Positions 50,268 to 59,380 of a DNA stretch of 64,000 bases are shown here, one piece after another. Under the pieces are notes generated by a model. The model saw only the letters and a list, made by a program, of their open reading frames with translations. It ran no database searches and was not told the origin of the DNA. The position numbers were made by a program, and so were the translations under genes. Position 1 is the first letter of the stretch; each line of letters begins with the position of its first letter. This DNA is from Coriobacteriia bacterium (lineage in GTDB: Bacteria; Actinomycetota; Coriobacteriia; Coriobacteriales; UMGS124), in NCBI GenBank assembly GCA_018368455.1, contig JAGZEG010000005.1:124001-188000 (forward strand), written 5' to 3'.

Positions 50268-51650
50268 ATGTCTGCCATCGTCTCGTGCGACAACGTCTCC
50301 ATCCGCTACATCACCGGCGACTTCAAGGACATCGGCCTCAAGGAGTACCTCATTCGCCGGCTGACAAAGCAGTATCACGTCACGGAGTTTTGGGCCGACC
50401 GCCATGTGACGTTTGAGCTGCAGCCCGGTGACATGCTCGGCATCATCGGCTCGAACGGCGCCGGCAAGTCCACGCTGCTCAAGGCCATCAGCGGCATCAT
50501 GGTGCCCACCGAAGGCACTGTGCGCTGCAGCGCGAAGATCTCCGCTCTTCTCGAGCTTGCCAGCGGCTTCGACGGCGATCTGACTGTCCGAGAGAACACG
50601 TATCTGCGCGCCGCCATGTTGGGCTACAGCCGCGAGTTCGTCGACGGCATGTATGACTCCATCATCGACTTTGCCGAGCTTCAGGACTTCCAGGATCGCC
50701 CGTTCAAGCAGCTCTCGAGCGGCATGAAGAGCCGCCTGGCCTTCTCCATTGCCAGCCTTGTTGACCCCGAGATCCTCATTCTCGATGAGGTTCTTTCCGT
50801 CGGCGACGGCGCCTTCCGCAAGAAGAGCGAGGCGAAGATGCGCCAGATCATCAACGGCGGTGCCACGACGATCCTCGTGAGCCACTCCGTTGGCCAGGTG
50901 CGCTCGCTGTGCAACAAGATCCTGTGGCTCAACCGTGGCGAGCAGGTGGCGTTTGGTACGAACGTCCAGGGGCTGTGTGACGCCTACCAGAAGTTCCTCG
51001 ACACGAAGGTGCTGCCAAAGCCCGAAGAGCTTCCCCCGCTTGACCTGCCCGGGGCCGAGGCGCCTCGGCAGCCTGCCTCCCTGAATTCGGAAGCCGATGC
51101 TTCTGCGAAGGCCCCGACGCCCGAAGTCCCAGCGCCCGATGACCCCACGATTTGTGGCTCCCTGGGCTCCCGCATCCTGGGCGCCGTTTCCCGCCTCCCG
51201 CGGGCGGTCTCCATCACGATCATCGCCGTTCTCATCCTGACGGCTACCATTGCGGTCAGCGAGGCCTCGCTGCCGTCACGCGTGCGCGCCCTGCCCCAGA
51301 ATGCCGACCGCGTGATCTACGTGAGCTCCGACTTGCCGGCTCCGGCTACGGTGTGCGCGTGGGACGGCAGACTCTACCTCTTCATGGATCGCTCGGCCGC
51401 CCAGGGTGCCACGCTCGGCATCCGTGCGACGGACAACCACGGCAACGTGACGACGGACGCCATTGACATCACGGCGCACCAAACGAAGCGCTACGGCACG
51501 GAGCAGGCGCTCGTGCTTGAGGTAAACCTCGCGAAGTATCCGGGAGCCGTCGAGGTTGAGTACGGCCTTCTGGCTTCGTCCGAAGGGGCTACCGGCGCCT
51601 CTGAAAGTGACGACCTTCCGTGGCTCTGGCACGAGACCTATCGTCCGTAA
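50268..51650 (+). CDS. TagH-like ABC transporter ATPase with C-terminal membrane anchor and ectodomain
   Basis: 460 residues. The ATPase domain (1-245) has Walker A GSNGAGKST (61-69), signature LSSGMKSRLAFS, Walker B ILILDEVLSVGD and switch His in VSHSVGQV; MYDSIIDFAELQDFQDRPFKQLSSG closely follows TagH. A Pro/Ala/Glu linker (250-310) leads to one hydrophobic helix (about 314-331, ITIIAVLILTATIAV) and a 130-residue C-terminal region likely outside the cell (RVIYVSSDLPAPATVCAWDGRLYLF). B. subtilis TagH also has a membrane helix plus extracytoplasmic domain, so the plan is known, but this ectodomain has no family that I recognise. Its 3' end overlaps the convergent sugar-transferase gene by 62 bases. 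Confidence 0.92.
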   Translation: MSAIVSCDNVSIRYITGDFKDIGLKEYLIRRLTKQYHVTEFWADRHVTFELQPGDMLGIIGSNGAGKSTLLKAISGIMVPTEGTVRCSAKISALLELASGFDGDLTVRENTYLRAAMLGYSREFVDGMYDSIIDFAELQDFQDRPFKQLSSGMKSRLAFSIASLVDPEILILDEVLSVGDGAFRKKSEAKMRQIINGGATTILVSHSVGQVRSLCNKILWLNRGEQVAFGTNVQGLCDAYQKFLDTKVLPKPEELPPLDLPGAEAPRQPASLNSEADASAKAPTPEVPAPDDPTICGSLGSRILGAVSRLPRAVSITIIAVLILTATIAVSEASLPSRVRALPQNADRVIYVSSDLPAPATVCAWDGRLYLFMDRSAAQGATLGIRATDNHGNVTTDAIDITAHQTKRYGTEQALVLEVNLAKYPGAVEVEYGLLASSEGATGASESDDLPWLWHETYRP

Positions 51651-53067
51651 GCTCGTTCGTCGGGCGGTGGCCCCCGCTGTGTCCTTCCAGAGTCTCCTGC
51701 TTGTTTACGATGCCCTTGAACGGCGTCATCAGCAGGATGCGCAGGTCAAACATCAGCGACCAGTTCTCGATATAGAACAGGTCGTATTCGATGCGCTTCT
51801 CGATGGACGTGTCGCCGCGTAGGCCGTTGACCTGCGCCCACCCGGTCATGCCCGGGCGCACCTGGTGACGCACCATGTAGAGCGGCACGCTGTGCTTGAA
51901 GCGGTTGACGTACTGGGGAATCTCGGGGCGCGGGCCGACGAGGCTCATGTCCCCCTTGAGCACGTTGAAGAGCTGGGGAAGCTCGTCGATGGAGTAGCGG
52001 CGCATGAACGATCCGAATGCCGTGCGACGAGGATCGTCTCCCGTCGTCCACGCGCTGTCCGACTGAGCGTTGAGCCGCATCGAGCGGAACTTGAGGATGT
52101 AGAACGGGCGGCGCCCTCGGCCGACGCGCTCCTGCCGGAAGATAACGGGCCCGGGGGAGGAGAGCTTCGTCCCCAGCGCCGCAACGATCATGATCGGTGA
52201 CGTGAGCACGATGAGTACGAGCGAGCCGAGCACGTCGAACGCTCGCTTGAGAAACGCGAGGCCCATGTTGTCGAGCGTGATGCGGTTAACGCTGATGAGC
52301 GGAAGCCCCGCCTGCTGCGAGATGTGGGGACGGCTCGAGAGAAACTGGTGGTACGTGGGAAGCAGCTCGACGCGAATGCCGGCGTTCTCGCAGGCCAGCA
52401 GCACGTCGTCAAGGTGGCGTTGCTCGGAAGAGTCCAGGGCGACAACGACCTCGTCGGGAACGAGCTCCTCGAGGATGTGGCCGACGTCTGCATAACTTCC
52501 AAGAAGGGCGATGCCGGGCATGAGCGTCTCGCGACCGATGCTGCCCATGAGGGCGAAGCTGCGCGGGCGTTCGTGGTTGACGGCTTTTGCATAGGTGCGC
52601 GCCGTAAAGCTCGACCCGACGACAACGACGCGGGTGCGCCCGATGCCACGCTCGTACTGCAGGCGCTGCAGGCTGTCGATCAGTACGGCCTTGCAGCACG
52701 TCAGGATGTTGATTGTGACCCACGCGATCACGAGGAGCCAGCGTGAGAAGTCGACGACGCGGAAGAGATAGATGAAGTCGATGTAGAGCATCATGGCGAC
52801 GGTGTTGCACAGGACGAGCCGTCCGACCGTGCGCATCGTGCTGTTGGGAGATCGCCGGCCGTATATGCCGAGCAGGCTGTAGAGAAAGACGAAGACGGGG
52901 GAGAATGCTGCGCCCCAGAGCACGTGGTTGAGGCCTGACATGACGGGGCCTTCGCCACGGAATACAGAAAAGCGCATCCAGAAGGCGAACGCCATCGAGC
53001 CCGTGATGATGGCGAGGTCGATGAGGACCGAAAGAGCGTTCGGGATTCTGTGGTGCGCCTTGAACAA
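51589..53067 (-). CDS. Polyprenyl-phosphate glycosyl-1-phosphate transferase, long WbaP/WcaJ-like form
   Basis: 492 residues, an initiating enzyme that puts the first sugar-1-phosphate on undecaprenyl phosphate. Four N-terminal transmembrane helices (about 10-130), a CoA-binding-like middle domain (RVVVVGSSFTARTY), a fifth hydrophobic stretch (about 285-310) and the catalytic domain: FRQERVGRGRRPFYILKFRSM, DELPQLFNVLKGDMSLVGPRPE and RPGMTGWAQVNGLRGDT. The start is TTG 53067 with AAAAGGAAG upstream. Its last 20 residues are encoded antisense to the end of the TagH-like gene, so the two transcripts overlap tail to tail. A second, short initiating transferase occurs at 61.9 kb. Confidence 0.94.
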   Translation of the reverse strand: MFKAHHRIPNALSVLIDLAIITGSMAFAFWMRFSVFRGEGPVMSGLNHVLWGAAFSPVFVFLYSLLGIYGRRSPNSTMRTVGRLVLCNTVAMMLYIDFIYLFRVVDFSRWLLVIAWVTINILTCCKAVLIDSLQRLQYERGIGRTRVVVVGSSFTARTYAKAVNHERPRSFALMGSIGRETLMPGIALLGSYADVGHILEELVPDEVVVALDSSEQRHLDDVLLACENAGIRVELLPTYHQFLSSRPHISQQAGLPLISVNRITLDNMGLAFLKRAFDVLGSLVLIVLTSPIMIVAALGTKLSSPGPVIFRQERVGRGRRPFYILKFRSMRLNAQSDSAWTTGDDPRRTAFGSFMRRYSIDELPQLFNVLKGDMSLVGPRPEIPQYVNRFKHSVPLYMVRHQVRPGMTGWAQVNGLRGDTSIEKRIEYDLFYIENWSLMFDLRILLMTPFKGIVNKQETLEGHSGGHRPTNELTDDRSRARATEGRHFQRRR

Positions 53068-53227
53068 ACGGGGACTTCCTTTTCGCGCTGTGAAGCAGAT
53101 GAGTACTATTGGATAATCTTAGCCCAAGCAGGGCGGATGCTTGCGCCGCGGAGAGCTTTGCGAGATAGCGTGCGGGAAATGACCGCGATTTAGTGTCGTT
53201 TTGCTTACAAGACGAAAGGGGCGCGCG

Positions 53228-54349
53228 ATGGACAAGGTGCTGTACGCAGCCTCCTCGTTTGGTCATCTCAGGAGCTTTCACATCCCCTACCTGCGGGCGC
53301 TTCTTGATCGCGGCGATGAGGTGTGGGCCCTGGCGTCTGGAGATCCCGCAGGTCTGCCCGATGGCCTGCGCACCGTGCGCGTGCCGTTCACGAAGAGCAT
53401 GACGTCTGCGCATAACGTCGAAGCAGCGGGCGAGGTGGCTCGTCTCGTACGCCGGGAGCGGTTTGACCTCGTCGTGACGCACACGTCGCTCGCGGCGTTT
53501 TTCGTGCGCCTCGGTATCTGTCAGGCGGGCAAGCGCGACGCGGCAGTCGTGAACGTCGTGCATGGCTATCTCTTTGACGAGAGGACATCCCGGCCGAGGC
53601 GTACCGTCATGCTGGGGGCTGAACAGCTCATGGCGAGGGTGACCGACCGCATCGTGACGATGAACCGCCAGGACACCGAGATCGCTCGGAGACACCGCCT
53701 TTGCCGGGGTGATGTCGTGCAGGTTGACGGTATGGGGGCTGACCTGACGGGCTGTCGGCAGGCGGACGAGAGGGGTCGCAGGGAGGCGCGTGAGGCGCTC
53801 GGTCTGCCCGAGGATGCCTTCGTACTGCTCTACGCTGGCGAATTTTCTGCGCGCAAGAACCAAAGCGCGCTCATCGAGGCGCTGCCCGAGCTGCCCAAGG
53901 ACGTCGTGCTGGCGCTTCCGGGGCGGGGCGAGCGCTTTGAGGCGTGCCGGGATTGCGTGGCGGAGCTGGGCCTGGAGGGGCGCGTCGCGATGCCGGGTTT
54001 TGCGAGTGACCTGACGGCGTGGCGGGCGGCGAGCGACGCGTGCGTGTCATCGAGCCGCTCGGAGGGGCTGCCGTTCCACGTGATCGAGGGCATGGCGTGC
54101 GGGCTGCCCGTCATCTTGACAGACGTCAAGGGGCACGAGGACCTGGTGGTCGAGGGGGCGTCTGCGGGCACGGCGCCCGGCCTGCTCTATCCGTTTGGCG
54201 ATGCGGGGGCGTTCCAGCGCTGCGTTTTGCGCCTGCATGGCGACCGGTCGCTGGCGCGGCGCATGGGGGACGCCGCCTGCGAGATCGCGCAGCGCTACTC
54301 CCTTGGCCGCGTCATGCCGAGCGTGTTGGACGCGATGCTTTTGGCATGA
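53228..54349 (+). CDS. Glycosyltransferase family 4 protein
   Basis: 373 residues, GT-B fold. The N-terminal half starts KVLYAASSFGHLRSFHIPYLRALL, with THTSLAAFFVR and NVVHGYLFDE as in CapM/EpsD-like transferases. The C-terminal half has LLYAGEFSARKNQSALIEALPEL, AMPGFASDLTAW and the donor-binding SSSRSEGLPFHVIEGMACGLPVI (E-x7-E). ATG 53228 follows AAAGGGG. It is flanked by two genes on the other strand (start divergent, end convergent), so it forms a single-gene unit. Donor sugar unknown. Confidence 0.9.
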   Translation: MDKVLYAASSFGHLRSFHIPYLRALLDRGDEVWALASGDPAGLPDGLRTVRVPFTKSMTSAHNVEAAGEVARLVRRERFDLVVTHTSLAAFFVRLGICQAGKRDAAVVNVVHGYLFDERTSRPRRTVMLGAEQLMARVTDRIVTMNRQDTEIARRHRLCRGDVVQVDGMGADLTGCRQADERGRREAREALGLPEDAFVLLYAGEFSARKNQSALIEALPELPKDVVLALPGRGERFEACRDCVAELGLEGRVAMPGFASDLTAWRAASDACVSSSRSEGLPFHVIEGMACGLPVILTDVKGHEDLVVEGASAGTAPGLLYPFGDAGAFQRCVLRLHGDRSLARRMGDAACEIAQRYSLGRVMPSVLDAMLLA

Positions 54350-54360
54350 GGCGCTGTACC

Positions 54361-55437
54361 TTACGCCAGGCCCCGTCCCCCATACATCTTCTCGTAGTAC
54401 CTCTGGTAGGCGCCGGAGACGACGTGCTCGACCCACTGAGGATGCTCGCGGTACCAGTCGAGCGTCTTGACGATGCCCACCTCAAAGCACGTCTCGGGCT
54501 GCCAGCCCAGCTCACGGCCGATCTTGGTGGGATCGATGCCGTAGCGGCGGTCGTGCCCCTTGCGGTCGGTCACGTGCTCGATGAGCGACTCGTCGACACT
54601 GGCATCGACGTGGTCGTGCACGTAGGCGATGATGAGCTTCACGATGTCGATGTTAGCGCGCTCGTTGTGTCCGCCGACGTTGTAGACCTCGCCGGGTCGC
54701 CCCGCCCCGAGGACTCGCTCGATGGCGCGGCAGTGGTCCTCGACGTAGAGCCAGTCGCGCACGTTGAGGCCGTCGCCGTAGACCGGCAGCGGCTTGTGGT
54801 TGCACGCGTTGTGGAACATGAGCGGGATGAGCTTCTCGGGGAACTGGAACGGCCCATAGTTGTTGGAGCAGCGCGTCACCACGACCGGCATGCCATAGGT
54901 GCTGCCGTAAGCGCGCGCAAACAGGTCGGCGGACGCCTTCGACGCGGAGTAGGGGCTGCGGGCGGCCAGCGGCGTATCCTCGCGGAACAGCGCCGTCGGG
55001 TCGTCGATGGGCAGCGAGCCGTAGACCTCGTCGGTCGAGACCTGCAGGAACCGTACGCCGTCGGGGTATGAGCCATCAGGGCGCTCCCACAGCGTGCGTG
55101 CGGCGTTGAGCAGCGTCACCGTGCCTTCGACGTTCGTGCGGCAGAAGATCGTCGGGTCGAGGATCGACCTGTCGACGTGACTCTCGGCGGCGAAGTTCAC
55201 CACATAGTCTGGCTTCACGCGCGCGAACAGGTCGTTCATCGCCTGGGCGTCGCAGATGTCGGCCTGCACGAACTCGTGCCGCGCATCGCCCTCAAGTGAT
55301 GCAAGGTTTTCGAGGTTACCGGCGTACGTGAGCTTGTCCACGTTGACGATACGGACGTCGTCGCGCGTGCCCAGCATGTGCAGGACGAAGTTCGAGCCGA
55401 TGAAGCCGGCACCGCCGGTGACGAGATAGGTTGCCAT
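54361..55437 (-). CDS. rfbB: dTDP-glucose 4,6-dehydratase
   Basis: Second step of dTDP-rhamnose (or dTDP-amino/deoxy sugar) synthesis. 358 residues, short-chain dehydrogenase fold: TGGAGFIGSNFVLHML (NAD site), FAAESHVDRSILDP, QVSTDEVYGSL (catalytic Thr-Asp-Glu), YSASKASADLF (Tyr-x3-Lys), TRCSNNYGPFQFPEKLIPL and RDWLYVEDHC. It is 42 bases downstream of rfbA, transcribed together. The later rhamnose genes rfbC and rfbD are not in the window. Confidence 0.97.
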   Translation of the reverse strand: MATYLVTGGAGFIGSNFVLHMLGTRDDVRIVNVDKLTYAGNLENLASLEGDARHEFVQADICDAQAMNDLFARVKPDYVVNFAAESHVDRSILDPTIFCRTNVEGTVTLLNAARTLWERPDGSYPDGVRFLQVSTDEVYGSLPIDDPTALFREDTPLAARSPYSASKASADLFARAYGSTYGMPVVVTRCSNNYGPFQFPEKLIPLMFHNACNHKPLPVYGDGLNVRDWLYVEDHCRAIERVLGAGRPGEVYNVGGHNERANIDIVKLIIAYVHDHVDASVDESLIEHVTDRKGHDRRYGIDPTKIGRELGWQPETCFEVGIVKTLDWYREHPQWVEHVVSGAYQRYYEKMYGGRGLA

Positions 55438-55479
55438 GCCGCAAGCCTCCGAGGTTGCTTTGATTGGTGAGCTGGCGAG

Positions 55480-56427
55480 TTAGAGCGCGCCGTCGTCGTC
55501 GGCAGACGAGGCCGGCGCGCACGGTGCACTCGCCGCGGGGCCCATTGCCAGGGCTCGCTCGGCGATCTTCATGAGGTAGCGTCCATAGTCGGACTTGCCG
55601 ATGGAGCGCCCGACGATCATGAGCTGCGAGGCGTCGATCCATCCGTTGTTGAAGGCGATCTCTTCGAGCGCGGCTATCTTGAGGCCGGTGTGGCGCTCGG
55701 CCAGGCAGATGAAGTCCGCCGCCTCGTGCAGGGAGTCCACGGTGCCGGCGTCGAACCAGGCAAAGCCACGCCCGAGCGTCTCGACGTCCAGCTGCCCCTG
55801 CTCGAGGTAGATGCGGTTGAGGTCGGTGATCTCGAGCTCGCCGCGCGCGGAGGGCTTGATGGTCTTGGCGTACTCGCAGACGCGCTCGTCGTAGAAGTAC
55901 AGGCCCGTGACGCAGTAGTTGCTCCTGGGGTGCTCGGGCTTCTCCTCGATGGAGATGGCGCGACCCTGGGCGTCGAACTCCACGATGCCGAAGCGCTCCG
56001 GATCTTCCACCTGGTAGCCGAAGACCGTGGCGCCGGGCTGCTGCGCCCGCCGCGTGGCGACGCGCAGGAGCGTGTGCCAGAAGCCATGTCCGTAGAAGAT
56101 GTTGTCGCCGAGCACCAGGGCGCAGGGCTCGCCCGCGATGAACTCCTCGCCGAGCAGAAAGACCTGAGCGAGGCCGTCGGGGGAGGGCTGCACCTTGTAT
56201 GAGATGTGGATGCCGAAGCGCGACCCGTCACCGAGCAGGCGCTCGAAGTTCGGCAGGTCCGCTGGCGTCGAGATGAGCAGGATGTCCTGAATGCCGGCCA
56301 TCATCAGCGTCGAGAGGGCGTAGTACACCATCGGCTTGTCGTAGACGGGGAGCAGCTGCTTGGACGTGGCGAGCGTCATCGGGTGCAGCCGCGTGCCGGA
56401 CCCGCCGGCCAGGACGATACCTTTCAT
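55480..56427 (-). CDS. rfbA: Glucose-1-phosphate thymidylyltransferase
   Basis: Makes dTDP-glucose from glucose-1-phosphate and dTTP. 315 residues: KGIVLAGGSGTRLHPMTLATSKQLLPVYDKPM is the standard nucleotide-binding N-terminus; LVLGDNIFYGHGF, SIEEKPEHPRSNYCVTGLYFYD and FAWFDAGTVDSLHEAADFI follow. The C-terminus has about 20 Ala/Ser/Pro residues beyond the usual end. Start ATG 56427 has GAGGAAG upstream. It lies 18 bases after the DUF4012 gene, so DUF4012-rfbA-rfbB form one minus-strand operon. Confidence 0.97.
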   Translation of the reverse strand: MKGIVLAGGSGTRLHPMTLATSKQLLPVYDKPMVYYALSTLMMAGIQDILLISTPADLPNFERLLGDGSRFGIHISYKVQPSPDGLAQVFLLGEEFIAGEPCALVLGDNIFYGHGFWHTLLRVATRRAQQPGATVFGYQVEDPERFGIVEFDAQGRAISIEEKPEHPRSNYCVTGLYFYDERVCEYAKTIKPSARGELEITDLNRIYLEQGQLDVETLGRGFAWFDAGTVDSLHEAADFICLAERHTGLKIAALEEIAFNNGWIDASQLMIVGRSIGKSDYGRYLMKIAERALAMGPAASAPCAPASSADDDGAL

Positions 56428-56445
56428 CGGGATGCTTCCTCTCGT

Positions 56446-58341
56446 CTAGCCCCGCGTCGTCGGCGTGGATCGAATGACGAGATCCTTATCCGCCTGGGGG
56501 GAGGTTGTTACGGTGTACGAAACGGACACGCTCTCTCCCGAAAGGAGGTGGGCGAGGCCGAACACAACGGGTAGGCCATCGTGCATGGCGTCCGAGAATA
56601 TCGGGTCGAGAGAGGCGTTTGAGCTGTCGACGCTCACGTTGGTGATGGACCCGCCTGCGGGGGCGTACAGATAGAGCGTCGTGAGCATGTCGGAGACATC
56701 GAGCTTTTCGGGATTGAGCCCGGTGATGTACTCAGGGGCGGACGCGGCCTCCTCGGGCGTGATGGTGTTCGAAAGCCACGTTGTCACCTGATAGCTGGTT
56801 GAGCCATCTGCATTTTGGGACGAGCCGGTGATGTTCGTTCCAAAGTCGAGATACCAGTCGATCTTGCTCCACGTACTGTCGTTGAGGTAAACGCCGAGCA
56901 CGGGAGAGGACGGATCCGATGCCAGCGTGCCGGAGCAGCCGAGGCGCTCAAAGAGGGCCTCCTCACCGGGGACGATCGAGTATGCAAGGAAGCGCCCCTC
57001 GTCTATGCCCTGCAGCACGGTGTCCAAGAGGCTCGACAGATCCATCGACCCGGCACTGGAACGAATGGCGTCAAAACCTGCAAGCGCAGCCTCGGCGAAG
57101 TGCTCATCCATGAGCTCCTCGTTTTCGCCGTAGTTCCAGTACGTATCCGAAATGAGCGCCTGGGCCGCGTTCGTGCCGTCGATGACGCTTCCGTCCGAAA
57201 GCGTGACGCCCTGGCCTGTTAGGGCGAGCACATGCTGGAAGAAGACGGGGTCAACGGCGATCACGCCGTCAAACTCGATGCCGTTCAGGATGGTCCATGT
57301 CTGCATAAGCAGCTGGGAAGCCCGCGAGAAGTCGGGCGTGTATGTCATGTTTGCGGGCACCGTTGCCAGGGACTCGCCGAACAGAAGCGTCTCGTCATCT
57401 GTGAGCACGAAGGGGGACTGAGCGATGTCGATGATGTCGGACAGGGAGGCCATCTCGCCGAAAGAGAAGGACCCGTTGTCGACGGTCACGGGCATGAGGG
57501 CGCCGGGCAAGCCTCCCGTCGCGCGGATCTCGGCGTTGTTCTGTGCGATCACCAGGTAGTTGCGCGCCCCGTTGCAGCCCAGGATGTCGGGGAGCAGCCG
57601 GATGGCGTCGCCGTTTTCGTCGAGCAGCTGGTTGGCGGTGTTGAGGGGCCCCCGCACCTGATCGAGGGCGTCGTTGATCTGGGAGATATGGAACGTTCCC
57701 ACGCTGCTGACTGTCGTGAGGACGTCCTTGATGGCGGGCGTGACGCTGGCTAGCGTGTCGCACAGCTGCTTGACTGCCGTGCCGTTGATGTTGCCGTCCT
57801 GTATGAGGGCGCTGATCGGGTGGGATTCCAGCGTGCTTGCTGCGGGAACGAGAACGTTGGATACCGCCTCGCCAGCTGCGACGAGCAGCGTGCGAGCGCC
57901 GGCGACGTCTTGCCCGTAGACGGGGATGAGCTCAGCGATGTCCCAGACGATGCCGGACGTCTCGTCCTGGATGGCCTCCACGCCCGCCTGGAGCTCCTGG
58001 ACGTCGCTCTGCAGCGTGCCTGTATCACCCGACTTCACGCCCGATACCATGCGCTCCACTGTCGGGACAAGGGATTTTGCCTGGTCGACGACGTTGAGCG
58101 CCGAGGATCCGAGAAGCGCCGCATACACGCCGAGCAGTACGACAAGCGCGACGATGACGCCGAGGACCGCGAACAGGATCGTGTGCCGCGCGTTTCCGCG
58201 CCTCTTGGGATTCTCATACGGGTTGGACGCGCGGCTATAGGCAGTGGCGGCGTTGCTGCTCGCCGGGGCAAAGCGCTTGCCTGCCGGGGCCATGCCTCGC
58301 TGTGGCTGGCCCGAGGTCATTGGCTGACTATGTTTTCCCAT
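56446..58341 (-). CDS. DUF4012 family membrane protein
   Basis: 631 residues. A basic Gln/Ala/Ser-rich N-terminus (about 1-50), one transmembrane helix (about 53-77, TILFAVLGVIVALVVLLGVYAALL), then a large extracytoplasmic region. NYLVIAQNNAEIRATGGLPGALMPV and LDTVLQGIDEGRFLAYS are marks of the DUF4012 family, which is common in actinobacterial glycan clusters; its biochemical role is not established. ATG 58341 is chosen for AAGGGAG ten bases upstream; the frame is open further but that part is Arg-rich. It heads the rfbA-rfbB operon and is divergent from the wzz-like gene, so a link to polymer length or attachment is plausible. Confidence 0.88.
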   Translation of the reverse strand: MGKHSQPMTSGQPQRGMAPAGKRFAPASSNAATAYSRASNPYENPKRRGNARHTILFAVLGVIVALVVLLGVYAALLGSSALNVVDQAKSLVPTVERMVSGVKSGDTGTLQSDVQELQAGVEAIQDETSGIVWDIAELIPVYGQDVAGARTLLVAAGEAVSNVLVPAASTLESHPISALIQDGNINGTAVKQLCDTLASVTPAIKDVLTTVSSVGTFHISQINDALDQVRGPLNTANQLLDENGDAIRLLPDILGCNGARNYLVIAQNNAEIRATGGLPGALMPVTVDNGSFSFGEMASLSDIIDIAQSPFVLTDDETLLFGESLATVPANMTYTPDFSRASQLLMQTWTILNGIEFDGVIAVDPVFFQHVLALTGQGVTLSDGSVIDGTNAAQALISDTYWNYGENEELMDEHFAEAALAGFDAIRSSAGSMDLSSLLDTVLQGIDEGRFLAYSIVPGEEALFERLGCSGTLASDPSSPVLGVYLNDSTWSKIDWYLDFGTNITGSSQNADGSTSYQVTTWLSNTITPEEAASAPEYITGLNPEKLDVSDMLTTLYLYAPAGGSITNVSVDSSNASLDPIFSDAMHDGLPVVFGLAHLLSGESVSVSYTVTTSPQADKDLVIRSTPTTRG

Positions 58342-58715
58342 GCGTTCGGTCTCCCTTCGCGCTCGCCTGCGCTTGCGTTCGTGGCCCCGCCGTTGGGACA
58401 CATGCAATCCAGTATCTGCCACTTTGCCGGCGATGGGGCCGATTGCGCTCAACGTCCAGCCAAAAAGCGGAAGGCTCAGGGTTGCCCCGCGTCCCGTTCG
58501 CCTCTCGTCCACAACCTGCTGCCGTCATGCTCTGGGCGCGGTTAGTTTTGTCGGATACGGCTTCGGGCCCTTGCGAGACGGTCCCCGCGGGCGCAAACTG
58601 TTCACCATATGCCTCACGACTGCCGCGTGACGGGCGCTGTCGCCCTCAGGCTGGTTCCGTGTGGGCTGGTATGATGGCGTAACGTCGCGACGGCGGATCT
58701 GGAGGACGGCCCGAC
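58342..58715. promoter_or_regulatory. Divergent promoter region between DUF4012 and wzz-like genes
   Basis: 374 bases without a gene. For the plus strand an extended -10 TGG-TATGAT occurs at 58667-58675, about 40 bases before the wzz-like ATG. GGAGG sits at 58699-58703. I find no clear minus-strand promoter and no strong operator palindrome. Confidence 0.6.
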
Positions 58716-59375
58716 ATGACACTGCTCGAACTGCTGCAACTGCTCAAGCGCCATCTCAAGCTCGTCATCATCCTGCCTGTGCTTTGTGCCATCGCCATGG
58801 GCCTGTATGCCTATCTCGTCATGGACAACCAGTACACGGCCAAGACGAGCATGTACGTGCTGGCCTCGCAGTCCGAGGATGCATCTCTCAACCTCCAGAC
58901 GTCGCTCAACGCAAGCCAGATGATCACGAACGACGTCGCCGCCCTCATCAAGAGCGACCGCGTCATGGGCGATGCCGCGAGCGAGCTTGGTCTCGCCAAC
59001 CTCAACGGCTATGACATCAGCGTCACGAGCGAGACAACGACGCGCGTGCTTACGCTCACCGTCACGGGCGACGACGCCCAGACGGCGGCCGACATCGCCA
59101 ACGCCATCGCAGCCGACGTGTCCGACGTCGCCCAGGAGGTCATGGAGGTCAAGAGCGTCAACGTCGTTGACGAGGCCATAACGCCCGACGATCCCAGCGG
59201 TCCCAACCGCAAGCTCTACGTGGCCGTCGCCCTGCTCGCGGGCCTGTTCGTCGCTGTGGCCATCGTCGTGATGCAGGACATGCTCAACAACAAGGTGCGC
59301 AACGCCGCAGATGCCGAGGAGCTGCTCGGCATCCCGGTTCTGGGCCAGTTCCCCGCGTACCAGTCCAGGAGGTAA
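58716..59375 (+). CDS. Wzz/CapA-type chain-length determinant (BY-kinase adaptor)
   Basis: 219 residues with two transmembrane helices (about 17-36 and 168-188) around an extracytoplasmic region, the plan of Wzz/YveK/CapA proteins. MTLLELLQLLKRHLKLVIILPVL and the pre-TM2 proline motif DDPSGPNRKLY are typical; after TM2 a short cytoplasmic tail (EELLGIPVLGQFP) resembles the segment that activates the kinase. In Gram-positive bacteria this protein pairs with a separate kinase, here encoded 5 bases downstream. Start ATG 58716 follows GGAGG. Confidence 0.92.
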   Translation: MTLLELLQLLKRHLKLVIILPVLCAIAMGLYAYLVMDNQYTAKTSMYVLASQSEDASLNLQTSLNASQMITNDVAALIKSDRVMGDAASELGLANLNGYDISVTSETTTRVLTLTVTGDDAQTAADIANAIAADVSDVAQEVMEVKSVNVVDEAITPDDPSGPNRKLYVAVALLAGLFVAVAIVVMQDMLNNKVRNAADAEELLGIPVLGQFPAYQSRR

Positions 59376-59380
59376 GCGCC

